Notes under the pieces: model-generated
The model's input: the letters and a program-made list of their open reading frames with translations, nothing else
What the model was told of the DNA's origin: nothing
Databases searched by the model: none
Shown: piece after piece, positions 46,928 through 54,198 of the stretch
Position numbering within the stretch: position 1 is the first letter of the stretch
Layout: each line of letters opens with the position of its first letter
Made by a program: the position numbers and the translations under genes
DNA from: Chloroflexota bacterium
GTDB lineage: Bacteria > Chloroflexota > Dehalococcoidia > Lucifugimonadales > Lucifugimonadaceae
Assembly (NCBI GenBank): GCA_022564545.1
Contig: JADFLG010000003.1
Coordinates: 1-64,000 of the forward strand
Direction of reading: 5' to 3'
Length of the DNA: 64,000 nucleotides

Positions 46928-46953
46928 GGCAGTGCTTTTATGTTCGACCGAAC

Positions 46954-47676
46954 CTACTTGAGGTCCATGATCGTGTCGAGCCTCGGCGGAGCAAACCGCT
47001 GAATCGTCAGCACCGCGCCGCTTTCCGGCTTCATCTCGATGGTGAACTGGTCGTTCGTCGTGATTGCCGTATCGGTCGAAAGCATTCCCCGGGCGCCGTT
47101 AGTGTCGGCAGACGGGTAGTACTTTGCGCCACCTGTGGCTGTCGGGTCGGAGGCCTGGGTCAAGAAGTCACGTGTGAGCAGCCATACTGTGATCTCGGCC
47201 TTCTCGCCTACTTCCAGGAGGTTGTCAGAGTTGTTGTTTCCAATCCATGAAACCGTCCATGGGACGTCAGACAGGAACTGGTTTTTGTCGATGTACGAGA
47301 TAACTGTCCTGTACTCGGCGTTCGCGACGATGTCCGGGTCGGTGTTCGAGTCGTCCGTATCGTACGGAGGAGTCAGGTCGACCGGCTCACCGGCAATGGC
47401 GTTAGAGACGACAAAGGACAGCTTGTAGATGGTCTGGTTAGTGCCATCGTGCCCTTTATATGCGATAACCGAACCGCGGGGTTCGATCGAGCTCTTCGCT
47501 TCTTCCAGACCCGCGTAAACCGTCTCTTTGGACCGCTCGGAGGCGAATATGCCCGTCGAGAGGACCGTGAAAGCGAACACGGACGCCACGACCACGAATG
47601 CAATGAGAATGATCGCGGTCTCAAGACCGGTGATTCCCTTTTCGTGGCCTGGCGCACCGAACTTGTGCGTAATCAT
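46954..47676 (-). CDS. Archaellin (ArlB), copy 2
   Basis: 240 aa. Leader 'MITHKFGAPGHEKGITGLET' with cleavage after Lys-Gly; core helix and 'SERSKETVYAGLEEAKSSIE' as in the other copies. Variable region about residues 75-205 (for example 'YDTDDSNTDPDIVANAEYRT'), shared end 'KPESGAVLTIQRFAPPRLDT'. Followed by a 15-bp perfect hairpin (46894-46927). AGGAGA ribosome-binding site. Confidence 0.92.
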   Translation of the reverse strand: MITHKFGAPGHEKGITGLETAIILIAFVVVASVFAFTVLSTGIFASERSKETVYAGLEEAKSSIEPRGSVIAYKGHDGTNQTIYKLSFVVSNAIAGEPVDLTPPYDTDDSNTDPDIVANAEYRTVISYIDKNQFLSDVPWTVSWIGNNNSDNLLEVGEKAEITVWLLTRDFLTQASDPTATGGAKYYPSADTNGARGMLSTDTAITTNDQFTIEMKPESGAVLTIQRFAPPRLDTIMDLK

Positions 47677-47824
47677 TAACGTGTCTCCTAATTTCCGCCT
47701 TCACAGGGCGGGGCCAGGTCGATCTTCTTCATTACTGCCACCATGCGCGTAACTCTGGCCTTGCGCTTCCCGATGGTCGTTGCAGCTCTGTACTCAAAGC
47801 TATGCCCGCATATTTCCAGAAGGT

Positions 47825-47863
47825 ATTGGGGTCACTCCAACTCCGTGGGTCGGATAGCCCACA
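47825..47863 (-). promoter_or_regulatory. 39-bp archaellin upstream element, copy 2
   Basis: Same length and layout as copy 1, ending TTGGAGTGACCCCAAT on the minus strand; also contains GTGGG...CCCAC. 149 nt before the archaellin 2 start. Confidence 0.7.
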
Positions 47864-47874
47864 CACGGGGATAA

Positions 47875-47910
47875 GCAAAACGGCCACCGTAACGCCGGTG
47901 GCCGTTTTGC
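47875..47910 (-). terminator. Hairpin after archaellin 3
   Basis: A 15-bp perfect stem GCAAAACGGCCACCG / CGGTGGCCGTTTTGC with a 6-nt loop, beginning 21 bp after the stop codon. Confidence 0.75.
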
Positions 47911-47931
47911 TGGTTGTGTCGAGACCTGGAT

Positions 47932-48654
47932 TTACTTGAGGTCCATGATCGTGTCGAGCCTCGGCGGCGCAAACCGCTGAATCGTCAGCACTGCGCCACT
48001 TTCCGGCTTCATCTGGACCGTGAACTGATCGTTGGTGGTCAGGAACGTATCGGTCGACAGCAGGCCCCGTGCGCCATTGGCGTCGGCACCGGTGTAGTAA
48101 TCAACGCCGTTGCTGGCCGTTGCTATGAAGGTGTTGTCGCGCCTGAGGAGCCAGACCGAGATCTCGGCCTTCTCGCCCACTTCCAGGAGGTTGTCGGAGT
48201 TGTTGTTGCCAACCCAGGAAACGGTCCACGGGACATCCGCGAGATACTGGTTCTTGTCGATGTACGAGATTACCGTCCTGTACTCAGCGCCAGAGACGAT
48301 GTTGGGATCGGTGCCCGTGTCGCTTGCCGTATAGGGCGGGGTCAGGTCGACCGGTTCACCGGCAATGGCGTTGGAAACTACAAACGACAGCTTGTAGATG
48401 GTGTCGGTGGCAGACGTTGTGTCGATCCGGCCTTTGTAGGCGATAACCGAACCGCGGGGTTCGATCGAGCTCTTGGCCTCCTCGAGCCCGGCGTAAACCG
48501 TCTCTTTGGACCGCTCGGAGGCGAATATGCCTGTCGAGAGTACCGTGAAAGCGAACACGGACGCCACGACCACGAATGCAATGAGAATGATCGCGGTCTC
48601 AAGACCGGTGATTCCCTTTTCGTGGCTTGGCGCACCGAACTTGTGTGCAAGCAT
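47932..48654 (-). CDS. Archaellin (ArlB), copy 3
   Basis: 240 aa, very similar to copies 2 and 4. Leader 'MLAHKFGAPSHEKGITGLET'; variable middle with 'YTASDTGTDPNIVSGAEYRT' and 'NTFIATASNGVDYYTGADAN'. Tail 'APPRLDTIMDLK'. Followed by a perfect 15-bp hairpin (47875-47910). AGGAGA precedes the ATG. Confidence 0.92.
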   Translation of the reverse strand: MLAHKFGAPSHEKGITGLETAIILIAFVVVASVFAFTVLSTGIFASERSKETVYAGLEEAKSSIEPRGSVIAYKGRIDTTSATDTIYKLSFVVSNAIAGEPVDLTPPYTASDTGTDPNIVSGAEYRTVISYIDKNQYLADVPWTVSWVGNNNSDNLLEVGEKAEISVWLLRRDNTFIATASNGVDYYTGADANGARGLLSTDTFLTTNDQFTVQMKPESGAVLTIQRFAPPRLDTIMDLK

Positions 48655-48805
48655 TATGCGTGTCTCCTACGGTCCCCATTCAAAGGACGGGGCCAGACTG
48701 ATCATCCTCAACACTGCTGCTGTAAGCACGGTCCTGGCATTGAACTTCGCCACGGTCGTTGCAGTTATGTATCTGTCAAGTTATGTCGAACAGGTTTCCC
48801 CTGAT

Positions 48806-48844
48806 ATTGGGGACACTCCCACATCGTGGGCCGGACAACCCACA
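48806..48844 (-). promoter_or_regulatory. 39-bp archaellin upstream element, copy 3
   Basis: Same length and layout, ending TGGGAGTGTCCCCAAT on the minus strand. 152 nt before the archaellin 3 start. Confidence 0.7.
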
Positions 48845-48859
48845 CGCGGGTTAATGAGA

Positions 48860-48887
48860 AACAGCCACCGTGGTCCCGGTGGCTGTT
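48860..48887 (-). terminator. Hairpin after archaellin 4
   Basis: An 11-bp perfect stem AACAGCCACCG / CGGTGGCTGTT with a 6-nt loop, 25 bp after the stop codon. Confidence 0.65.
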
Positions 48888-48912
48888 GCATTGGCTGTAT
48901 CGATTCCTGGAT

Positions 48913-49644
48913 TTACTTGAGGTCCATGATCGTGTCGAGCCTCGGCGGAGCAAACCGCTGAATCGTCAGCACCGCGCCGCTTTCCGGTTTCATCTCGAGG
49001 GTGAACTGGTCGTTCGTGCCGATAATTGTGTCGGTAGACAGCAGGCCACGGGCGCCGTTTACATCGGCGGCAGCATAGTATTCGACACCGTTGTTGGCGG
49101 TCGGGTCAGTGGCCTGTGCTACGAAGTCGCGCCTGAGGAGCCAGACCGTGATCTCTGCCTTCTCACCCACTTCCAGAAGGTTGTCGGAGTTGTTGTTGCC
49201 AACCCAGGAAACGGTCCACGGCACATCAGAAAAGAACTGGTTCTTGTCGATGTACGAGATAACTGTCCTGTACTCGGCGTTCGCGACGATGTCCGGGTCA
49301 GATCCCGCGTCGTTAGTTGTGTATGGAGGTGTCAGGTCGACCGGTTCACCGGCAATGGCGTTGGAAACTACAAACGACAGCTTGTAGATGGTGTCGGTTG
49401 CCGTCGATGTATCAACCCGGCCTTTGTAGGCGATAACCGAACCGCGTGGTTCGATCGAGCTCTTCGCTTCTTCCAGCCCTGCGTACACCGTTTCCTTTGA
49501 TCGCTCTGAAGCGAAAATACCGGTGGACAGAACGGTAAATGCGAATACGGACGCCACCACCACGAAGGCGATGAGGATAATGGCGGTCTCAAGACCGGTA
49601 ATGCCCTTTTGTGACTCTGCCTTCGCACTCTTTTTGAACAACAT
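48913..49644 (-). CDS. Archaellin (ArlB), copy 4
   Basis: 243 aa from ATG 49644 (GTG 49647 is equally placed behind GGGAGA). The leader differs from copies 1-3 ('MLFKKSAKAESQKGITGLET'), but the Lys-Gly cleavage site and core are the same. Middle: 'FVAQATDPTANNGVEYYAAA'. Its 3' half is nearly identical to copy 3. Its upstream 39-bp element is degenerate, unlike the other four. Followed by a hairpin at 48860-48887. Confidence 0.9.
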   Translation of the reverse strand: MLFKKSAKAESQKGITGLETAIILIAFVVVASVFAFTVLSTGIFASERSKETVYAGLEEAKSSIEPRGSVIAYKGRVDTSTATDTIYKLSFVVSNAIAGEPVDLTPPYTTNDAGSDPDIVANAEYRTVISYIDKNQFFSDVPWTVSWVGNNNSDNLLEVGEKAEITVWLLRRDFVAQATDPTANNGVEYYAAADVNGARGLLSTDTIIGTNDQFTLEMKPESGAVLTIQRFAPPRLDTIMDLK

Positions 49645-49822
49645 CACTAAGATCTCCCTTTTCTCGGACCTGGTCTCCTGAAGTCCCCCACTGCGTAAAT
49701 GGCTGCATTGCCTCGGCGCGGTGGGTGACATTTCTCCTGCTTCCAAAGTTAGGGGTGGACAGGGTTCTGGTCGGTCGGGTCGGCACACAAACTGCGGTGT
49801 GCTGACACCAATGCGGTTAACG

Positions 49823-49856
49823 AAGCACGACCAGCGGAATTCCGCTGGTCGTGCTT
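49823..49856 (-). terminator. Hairpin after archaellin 5
   Basis: A 34-bp perfect palindrome (17-bp arms, AAGCACGACCAGCGGAA and its complement), 22 bp after the stop codon. No clear T tract, so it may terminate weakly or protect the upstream RNA. Confidence 0.6.
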
Positions 49857-49878
49857 GCGATTGCTGAGCAACACCGGG

Positions 49879-50604
49879 CTATTTCAGGTCCATGATGGTG
49901 TCGAGCCGGGGGGGTGCAATCCGCTGAATAGTCAGTACTGCACCGCTGCTCGGTTTTACCTGGAGCGTGAACTGGTCGTTTGCATTGAGGAGCGATCCCG
50001 CCGTTAAAATGCCGCTGGCCCCGTTGACGTCGGCGGTTGTATATTTCGCAACGCCATTATTGTCGGTCGCATTGGTCACGGCGTTGTCGCGCCGTAGCAG
50101 CCACACAGTTACCTCAGCCTTCTCTCCCTGTTCAAGCAGGCTGTCAGAGGAGGACTGCCCCAGAATCTTTACAGTCCACGGAACATCCGACAGGTACTGA
50201 TTCCTGTCCTGGAAAGAGATGATCGTTTTGTACTCGGCGCCACTCGAGATATCTGGATCTGATCCCGAGTCGTCAAATGTGTAGGGCGGCGTCAGGTCGA
50301 CCGGCTCACCGGCAATTGCGTTGCTCAGTACGAACGAAATCTTGTAAATGGAATCTTCGGCCGCACTGGTCCCCGCGCGTCCTGTGAACGCAATCACGCT
50401 TCCGTGAGGTTCGAGAGAGCTCTTGGCTTCCTCCAGACCCGCGTAAACCGTTTCCTTGGACCGTTCGGATGCGAACACGCCGGTCGAAAGGACCGTAAAC
50501 GCGAAGATCGAAGCTACAACGACGAACGCGATCAGGATGATCGCGGTTTCCAGTCCGGTGATTCCGCGCTGCTGGTAGTCAATGCCCAGCTTTCTGTTGC
50601 TCAT
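49879..50604 (-). CDS. Archaellin (ArlB), copy 5 (operon-proximal, most divergent)
   Basis: 241 aa from ATG 50604 with GAGGAG upstream. Leader 'MSNRKLGIDYQQRGITGLET' has Arg-Gly at the cleavage site. The mature part is the most divergent ('SSLEPHGSVIAFTGRAGTSA', 'FQDRNQYLSDVPWTVKILGQ') but keeps 'GAVLTIQRIAPPRLDTIMDL'. It is the first archaellin encountered by transcription from the 50.8-kb promoter region and may be a base or major subunit. A 17-bp perfect palindrome follows (49823-49856). Confidence 0.9.
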   Translation of the reverse strand: MSNRKLGIDYQQRGITGLETAIILIAFVVVASIFAFTVLSTGVFASERSKETVYAGLEEAKSSLEPHGSVIAFTGRAGTSAAEDSIYKISFVLSNAIAGEPVDLTPPYTFDDSGSDPDISSGAEYKTIISFQDRNQYLSDVPWTVKILGQSSSDSLLEQGEKAEVTVWLLRRDNAVTNATDNNGVAKYTTADVNGASGILTAGSLLNANDQFTLQVKPSSGAVLTIQRIAPPRLDTIMDLK

Positions 50605-51040
50605 CTCTGGGATGCTCCTCGAAGTGTTGGCAAGTTCAGGTCCTGTCGCGCCCTGTGCGCAGTTAAGGGGTTTGTGCACGAGAGCGCGCTGGACGTGAAC
50701 GTCCGGTTTCCTGCGTTATTGCGAACTTTACTTAGAGAATCTCGGAACCGGCATTGGGAGCACACCAATACTCGCGGCGGGTCTGCCCACATGAACCGCG
50801 GGGTGCGGTGCACGACGTTGACATGGGAACGCACTCAGGTACTGCCACTCAGGTTGACGCGTGGACGGCGCTAACGACATATAAGCAATTGACGGAGAGC
50901 ATCAGGGGATAGGTTTGGTGGACAACGGCCAGCAATTCCCGGCATCAGCATTGCGTTTTTGACCAGTTCCACTCGGTAACGGGGGCAAGTGTTCAGGTCT
51001 CTACTATTCAGCAGCCTGAGCGCAAACAGGGGAAATTTGA
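50605..51040. other. Divergent control region of the archaellin array
   Basis: 436 bp between archaellin 5 and the divergent NarL-type regulator. It contains the 39-bp element (50753-50791) and must hold the promoters for both directions. No sigma-28-type promoter (TAAA-N15-GCCGATAA) could be identified. Confidence 0.5.
50753..50791 (-). promoter_or_regulatory. 39-bp archaellin upstream element, copy 5
   Basis: Same 39-bp length, ending TTGGTGTGCTCCCAAT on the minus strand. 149 nt before the archaellin 5 start. Because archaellin 5 is the most divergent gene, conservation here is more than a by-product of recent duplication. Confidence 0.7.
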
Positions 51041-51769
51041 ATGCAAACGATATCTATTATCATCGCGGACGATCACGAATTGACTCGTGAAAGCCTGGCC
51101 GTTCTTCTGGACCGGGAACCTGGAATCGAAGTGGTTGGCGTCGCTGCCGACGGGCGAAGCGCAATTTCGATGGCCAAGTCTCTGCAACCGACAGTCGCCA
51201 TTCTTGATGTCAACCTTCCGTTGATCAACGGCATCCAGGTCGCTCGCCAAATACGTGTGGACAGCCCGCATACCGGCCTTGTCATGTTGTCTAACCACGA
51301 CCGTGGTGAGTACTTGAAGGAGTTCATGCGCGACGATTCGGCGGGCAAGGCTTTCTTGCTCAAAGCAACACTGCGCAACACCCGTGACATCGTTCGCGCA
51401 ATCGAGGATGTGACTGCGGGTCGAACCGTACTCGACCCTGTAATGGTGTCGAAACTAACTTCCGACGATGGACTCAGGCTTAGCGGCGCGCTGAAGAACC
51501 TCAGCCCGCGAGAACTCCAGGTCCTGGGCCTGATGGCAAGGGCACACTCGAACCGGGCGATCGCCGAGGCGCTGTTCATTCAGCCCCGGACAGTTGAGCA
51601 CCACATCAGCAGCGTGCTGGCAAAACTCGGGTTCAATTCGAACGGCGAGAAACATGGCCGTGTGTTCGCCATCCTCACTTACCTGGAATCTACCGGCCAA
51701 CTGCCGGTGCACGAGTCCGAGCTTGAACATGGAACGGACTTTGTTTCGCCGATTCAGATGACTGCATAG
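51041..51769 (+). CDS. NarL/FixJ-type response regulator divergent from the archaellins
   Basis: 242 aa. Receiver with 'IIADDHELTRES' (acidic pair), Asp in 'AILDVNLPLING' (~residue 54), Lys in 'AFLLKATLR' (~108). LuxR HTH 'LSPRELQVLGLMARAHSNRA' and 'IQPRTVEHHISSVLAKLGF' (~150-195). GGGGAAA lies ~9 nt before the ATG. It shares the 436-bp control region with the archaellin array, the usual place for a local transcription factor. Similar layout to the regulator at 34927. A terminator follows. Confidence 0.9.
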   Translation: MQTISIIIADDHELTRESLAVLLDREPGIEVVGVAADGRSAISMAKSLQPTVAILDVNLPLINGIQVARQIRVDSPHTGLVMLSNHDRGEYLKEFMRDDSAGKAFLLKATLRNTRDIVRAIEDVTAGRTVLDPVMVSKLTSDDGLRLSGALKNLSPRELQVLGLMARAHSNRAIAEALFIQPRTVEHHISSVLAKLGFNSNGEKHGRVFAILTYLESTGQLPVHESELEHGTDFVSPIQMTA

Positions 51770-51798
51770 CCGGGACGCCAGCATGCCCGGGCATGCAC

Positions 51799-51828
51799 AA
51801 AGGGCCGATGCGCTGCATCGGCCCTTTT
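51799..51828. terminator. Terminator between convergent regulator and S9 peptidase genes
   Basis: A 13-bp perfect stem AAAGGGCCGATGC / GCATCGGCCCTTT with a 3-nt loop; A's on one side and T's on the other allow function in both directions. Confidence 0.8.
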
Positions 51829-51972
51829 CCGTTAAGCGATTGCTGACAGGTGATTTCGCAGACGGCGCTGCACGTTACTGCCGGGTTGGTCACGGCAGCA
51901 AGCCGGATAGAGCGCCTGCGTTGACCACGGATTGACACCATCGGTCCAGGCAGGTACGCATGAAGGTTAACT

Positions 51973-54021
51973 TCACGCGTTGTGCCTGTCGAACCAGTCG
52001 ATCATTCTGCGGAAGTACTCCCTTCTTATCAGCGGGTGCTTCGCCCTGAAAATTCCGTGGCCGGTCCCAGGGAGCCGCACAAACTCGACTTCTTTGCCGT
52101 GACGCTTCAACGCCACGAAGTACTGCTCGGATTGTTCGATCGGAACACGCACGTCCTCTTCTCCATGAAGCAACAATACCGGTGTGTTTACATTGCGGGC
52201 GTAGGTGAGCGGCGAGTGTTTTCTGTAATGTTCCAGCCTGTCAAAGCGCTCCCCACCGAACTGGGTTTCGGTGAAGTTCACCCCGATATCGGAAGTGCCG
52301 TAAAAACTCGGCAAGTTCGTCACCGGTGCTGCTATGACCGCTGCGTTGAACCTGTCGGTGTGCCCCACTGCCCAGCTCGACATGAAGCCTCCATAGCTCG
52401 ATCCGTGGATCACAACCCTGTCCTCGTCGATGTAATCACGTGCGGCAACTTGTTCCATCGCCATCATCACGTCTTCGTAATCTCCGCCGCCCCAGTCGGT
52501 GTGGACTGCTGTCGCAAAGTCGAGTCCGTATGTTGACGACCCGCGGGGGTTAGGCGCCACAACGACGTAGCCAGCGCCGGCCCCCACCTGGTGAATCGGA
52601 TAGAACGCGTCGTAGAACGCGCTGTGTGGCCCGCCGTGGACATCCAGTAGCAGGGGGTACTTTTTGGTTGAATCTCCGGGGTCAAAATCGGGTGGGAACC
52701 AGACCCTTACCTCGATCTCGAACCCGTCTCGTTCGAACGAAAATTTTTCGAGAGTCGCTGGCGGGTGATTCTCGAAAAACCCCGAATTTAAACGGGTGAC
52801 GCCATGGATTTCGCCTGATTTCGTTTCCACCAGGTGTAGTTCACCGAACGAAGTCGGCGATGTTGCCGCTACGACTGCGAACGCCGAATCGGAACTGCTG
52901 ACCATCTCGGTAATCTGCCACCCGTCGGTAATGCGCTGAACATCTCCAGCCGCTTCGGGGTTGGCGATGCACACGTGCGACTGCCCGCGGGAATCGGCCC
53001 CGAACACGATGCCCTTATCGGTCCATGCCATAAACGGACTGCTGGCATTGACCGGTGATCCCGTCCCCATTGCATGAGGCCTTAACGAATCATCGGTAAG
53101 TTTCACCGGTTCTGTTCCACGTTCCAGGATGTAGACGCTGGACTGGGCCGTCAGGCCGTACCCACCAACCTCCGAACGGTCTTTTCCGCCCGTGACGGCA
53201 ATTCGCTTTGAATCGGGAGACCATGCGATCGATTCGACCATAAACAGGTCGCCCGACCACTGCTCAAGCGCCGATCCATCGGCGTTGCGCACGAACAGTT
53301 CGGTTTTCGAAATCAAGTCTCGTTCGTCGTTCCGGTCGGAAATGAATGCAATCCGCTTCCCATCTGGCGACCAGACGGGCGGCCCATCGTCGCCATCCCT
53401 TCCAGTGATTTGCGCTACCTCACCAGAGGCAATATCGAGAACGAACAGGTGATAGAACGAGTCGCCCCGCCAACCGACTCCGTCCTGCCTGTACCGGATA
53501 CGGCGGGCGACGCGTATTTTCGGTTCCGATGGGTCGGCTCTGACTGCCTGAAGCTCGTCGGGACCGAGGACCAGCGAGCGGAACGCGATTCTCCTGCCGT
53601 TTGGCGACCACGCGATCGCATCTACATCTGCCAATCGGTGCGTCAATTGGGCCGCACCTCTGCCCCCGGGAGCAAACCACTGGACGAAAATCTGATTTAC
53701 ACCTTCGTCGTCGAGGTCGATATAAGCAATTTGCCGTCCGTCCGGCGACCAGGCCGGCTTCGCAGCGTTGCCTGACCAGGTGAATTGAATCGGCTCGCCA
53801 GAATCGCCAGAATCGCCCAGCTGCATCACGAACACATCGGTACTTGCCGCCTTCGAATCTGGTGAGTCCGACGGATCCGGGGCCCTCGGGTTGCCCGATG
53901 CGTTTGGTTCCGGGTCAAACTGGTGGACGATAAACGCGACGGTGGAATCGTCGGGGCTGATCGCCGGGTTGGAGGCGGTTTTCAGGTGGTAGTGATAGTC
54001 GGGCTGGATTGTTCTGGTCAC
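51973..54021 (-). CDS. S9 family serine peptidase (acylaminoacyl-peptidase/DPP-like)
   Basis: 682 aa: an N-terminal TolB/WD40-like beta-propeller (~1-400, repeated 'xxWSPDGxxIAFxSxR' units such as 'PVWSPDGKRIAFISDRN') and a C-terminal alpha/beta-hydrolase domain. The nucleophile Ser is in 'VVIHGSSYGGFMSSW' (~residue 540), the Asp in 'LLHGEEDVRVPIEQSE' and the His in 'LPGTGHGIFRAKHPL'. Cleaves short peptides; no signal peptide, so cytosolic. Stands alone, convergent with the regulator gene. Confidence 0.92.
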   Translation of the reverse strand: MTRTIQPDYHYHLKTASNPAISPDDSTVAFIVHQFDPEPNASGNPRAPDPSDSPDSKAASTDVFVMQLGDSGDSGEPIQFTWSGNAAKPAWSPDGRQIAYIDLDDEGVNQIFVQWFAPGGRGAAQLTHRLADVDAIAWSPNGRRIAFRSLVLGPDELQAVRADPSEPKIRVARRIRYRQDGVGWRGDSFYHLFVLDIASGEVAQITGRDGDDGPPVWSPDGKRIAFISDRNDERDLISKTELFVRNADGSALEQWSGDLFMVESIAWSPDSKRIAVTGGKDRSEVGGYGLTAQSSVYILERGTEPVKLTDDSLRPHAMGTGSPVNASSPFMAWTDKGIVFGADSRGQSHVCIANPEAAGDVQRITDGWQITEMVSSSDSAFAVVAATSPTSFGELHLVETKSGEIHGVTRLNSGFFENHPPATLEKFSFERDGFEIEVRVWFPPDFDPGDSTKKYPLLLDVHGGPHSAFYDAFYPIHQVGAGAGYVVVAPNPRGSSTYGLDFATAVHTDWGGGDYEDVMMAMEQVAARDYIDEDRVVIHGSSYGGFMSSWAVGHTDRFNAAVIAAPVTNLPSFYGTSDIGVNFTETQFGGERFDRLEHYRKHSPLTYARNVNTPVLLLHGEEDVRVPIEQSEQYFVALKRHGKEVEFVRLPGTGHGIFRAKHPLIRREYFRRMIDWFDRHNA

Positions 54022-54198
54022 GTGTGAAACTTTCTTTATCTGGATTATTCGGCCTGCTTTTGCTGGCCTGACGACAGGGTGAAGCGATGGTTCTGGATTG
54101 TATTCCAGCCAACTGCCTCTACGGAGAGGAAGTAGAATTTCCGGCGGTTAGGGTGGCCCGCGTTTACGTGGATGATGTGAATCAGTTGGAGCAGCGAG

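Larger units (their letters stand above)
45980..50791 (-). repeat. Tandem array of five archaellin units, period ~980 bp
   Basis: Start codons fall at 46696, 47676, 48654, 49644 and 50604, i.e. 980, 978, 990 and 960 bp apart. The first ~170 bp of coding sequence of copies 1-3 differ at only a few positions, as do the last ~110 bp of copies 2-4; intergenic parts are also related. Confidence 0.85.

Noticed and set aside
45980-50604. Type IV pilin or Tad pilin array instead of archaellins
   Set aside because: The signal type is shared, but ArlH, the FlaI-type N-terminal domain, the FlaD/E domain and the H-I-J order are specific to archaella.
46842-50791. CRISPR-like or known riboswitch explanation for the repeated spacer element
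   Set aside because: Spacing is ~1 kb with genes between, so not CRISPR; the sequence does not fit c-di-GMP, cobalamin, glycine or SAM riboswitch cores that I can recall.
50605-51040. Flagellar sigma-28 promoter for archaellins
   Set aside because: TAAAG occurs once (~50735 on the minus strand), but no GCCGATAA-like -10 follows at the right distance.
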